NCBI GenBank assembly: GCA_021648845.1
Contig: JAKJHY010000038.1
Location: 1 to 42,772 of the forward strand
Length of the DNA stretch: 42,772 nucleotides
Origin: Mycobacterium sp. MBM
Lineage (GTDB): Bacteria > Actinomycetota > Actinomycetes > Mycobacteriales > Mycobacteriaceae
Direction of reading: 5' to 3'
Numbering within the stretch: position 1 is the stretch's first letter; every line of letters starts with the position of its first letter. Shown here one piece after another: positions 42,701 to 42,772 of this stretch. The position numbers were made by a program, and so were the translations under genes. Below the pieces are notes generated by a model. It was not told where the DNA came from. It did not search any database and was given only the letters and a program-made list of their open reading frames with translations.

Positions 42701-42733
42701 GATTCACGGGGTCGTTGCAACAGTGGGTGAATC
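42701..42733. repeat. Compound palindrome after the Cys-array gene
   Basis: Outer arms GATTCAC (42701-42707) and GTGAATC (42727-42733) nearly share a centre with the inner palindrome GTTGCAAC (42714-42721). It could be an operator for a gene beyond the window or the tip of a mobile element. The 111 bp after 42661 show no other feature. Confidence 0.4.
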
Positions 42734-42772
42734 GGACGGGTTGCAGAGTAGTTCGTGGAGTGCTTCGGCTGG

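Noticed and set aside
42118..42720. 200-codon minus-strand frame with HPTQ/ATHPTQ-like repeats opposite the Cys-array gene
   Set aside because: Its repeats are the mirror of the period-9 DNA that encodes C-x-x, and it extends antisense into the SDR gene. It lacks a coupled neighbour; the plus-strand frame has the ribosome-binding site and the TGATG junction.

Overview
The window is about 42.8 kb of GC-rich DNA from the main chromosome of a mycobacterium, most likely a non-tuberculous, Mycolicibacterium-type species. This rests on the intact mycolic-acid FAS-II operon (fabD-acpM-kasA-kasB-accD6) with its regulator mabR, on the ptkA-ptpA, mscR and ahpE genes, and on a gene order that follows, from memory, the Mycobacterium tuberculosis interval Rv2228c to about Rv2264c. 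Frequent GTG starts and 1-8 bp gene overlaps (ATGA, GTGA, TGATG) also fit. I see no complete insertion sequence, no phage gene and no CRISPR array.

Layout. Positions 1-60 hold the first 20 codons of a minus-strand gene with a LexA-type SOS box over its start, probably a 13E12/DUF222 HNH protein. Next come a divergent flavoprotein-methyltransferase fusion and an XRE-cupin regulator (125-2270). A tightly overlapping minus-strand operon follows (2271-6197: CobC-like aminotransferase, Nif3-like protein, zinc-ribbon coiled coil, RNase H/phosphatase). Diverging from it is ptkA-ptpA-SURF1 (6250-8238), convergent with cobD. Then come an MpaB-type oxygenase, a SOUL protein, two small exported proteins, tRNA-Val, ahpE, a DUF3052 protein and a lipoprotein (9191-13523).

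The core metabolic block is aceE, mabR and the FAS-II operon (13676-23268). AceE makes acetyl-CoA, AccD6 carboxylates it to malonyl-CoA, FabD loads malonyl onto AcpM, and KasA and KasB elongate meromycolate chains. A 23-bp palindrome before fabD, with half-sites repeated before mabR, is the likely MabR operator.

From 23283 to 25134 an SDR/LysR pair is bracketed by two near-identical palindromic repeats, which suggests an accessory cassette placed between accD6 and glpD. Next come glpD-tetR, an AGPS-like FAD enzyme with a diacylglycerol kinase, small conserved proteins, a cytoplasmic serine beta-lactamase-fold enzyme, a winged-helix methyltransferase, a TPR-LuxR regulator, and mscR with a metallo-beta-lactamase hydrolase (to 36277).

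The right end is more accessory. It holds a SHOCT membrane protein, a plant-type SABATH carboxyl methyltransferase, a membrane-anchored Hsp70-like ATPase with a proline-rich tail, an amine-dehydrogenase-family enzyme, a secreted protein and an SDR. The SDR is translationally coupled to the most unusual gene of the window, a 135-residue protein made of 12-residue Gly/Ser/Val repeats, a hydrophobic segment and twelve cysteines at exactly every third residue.
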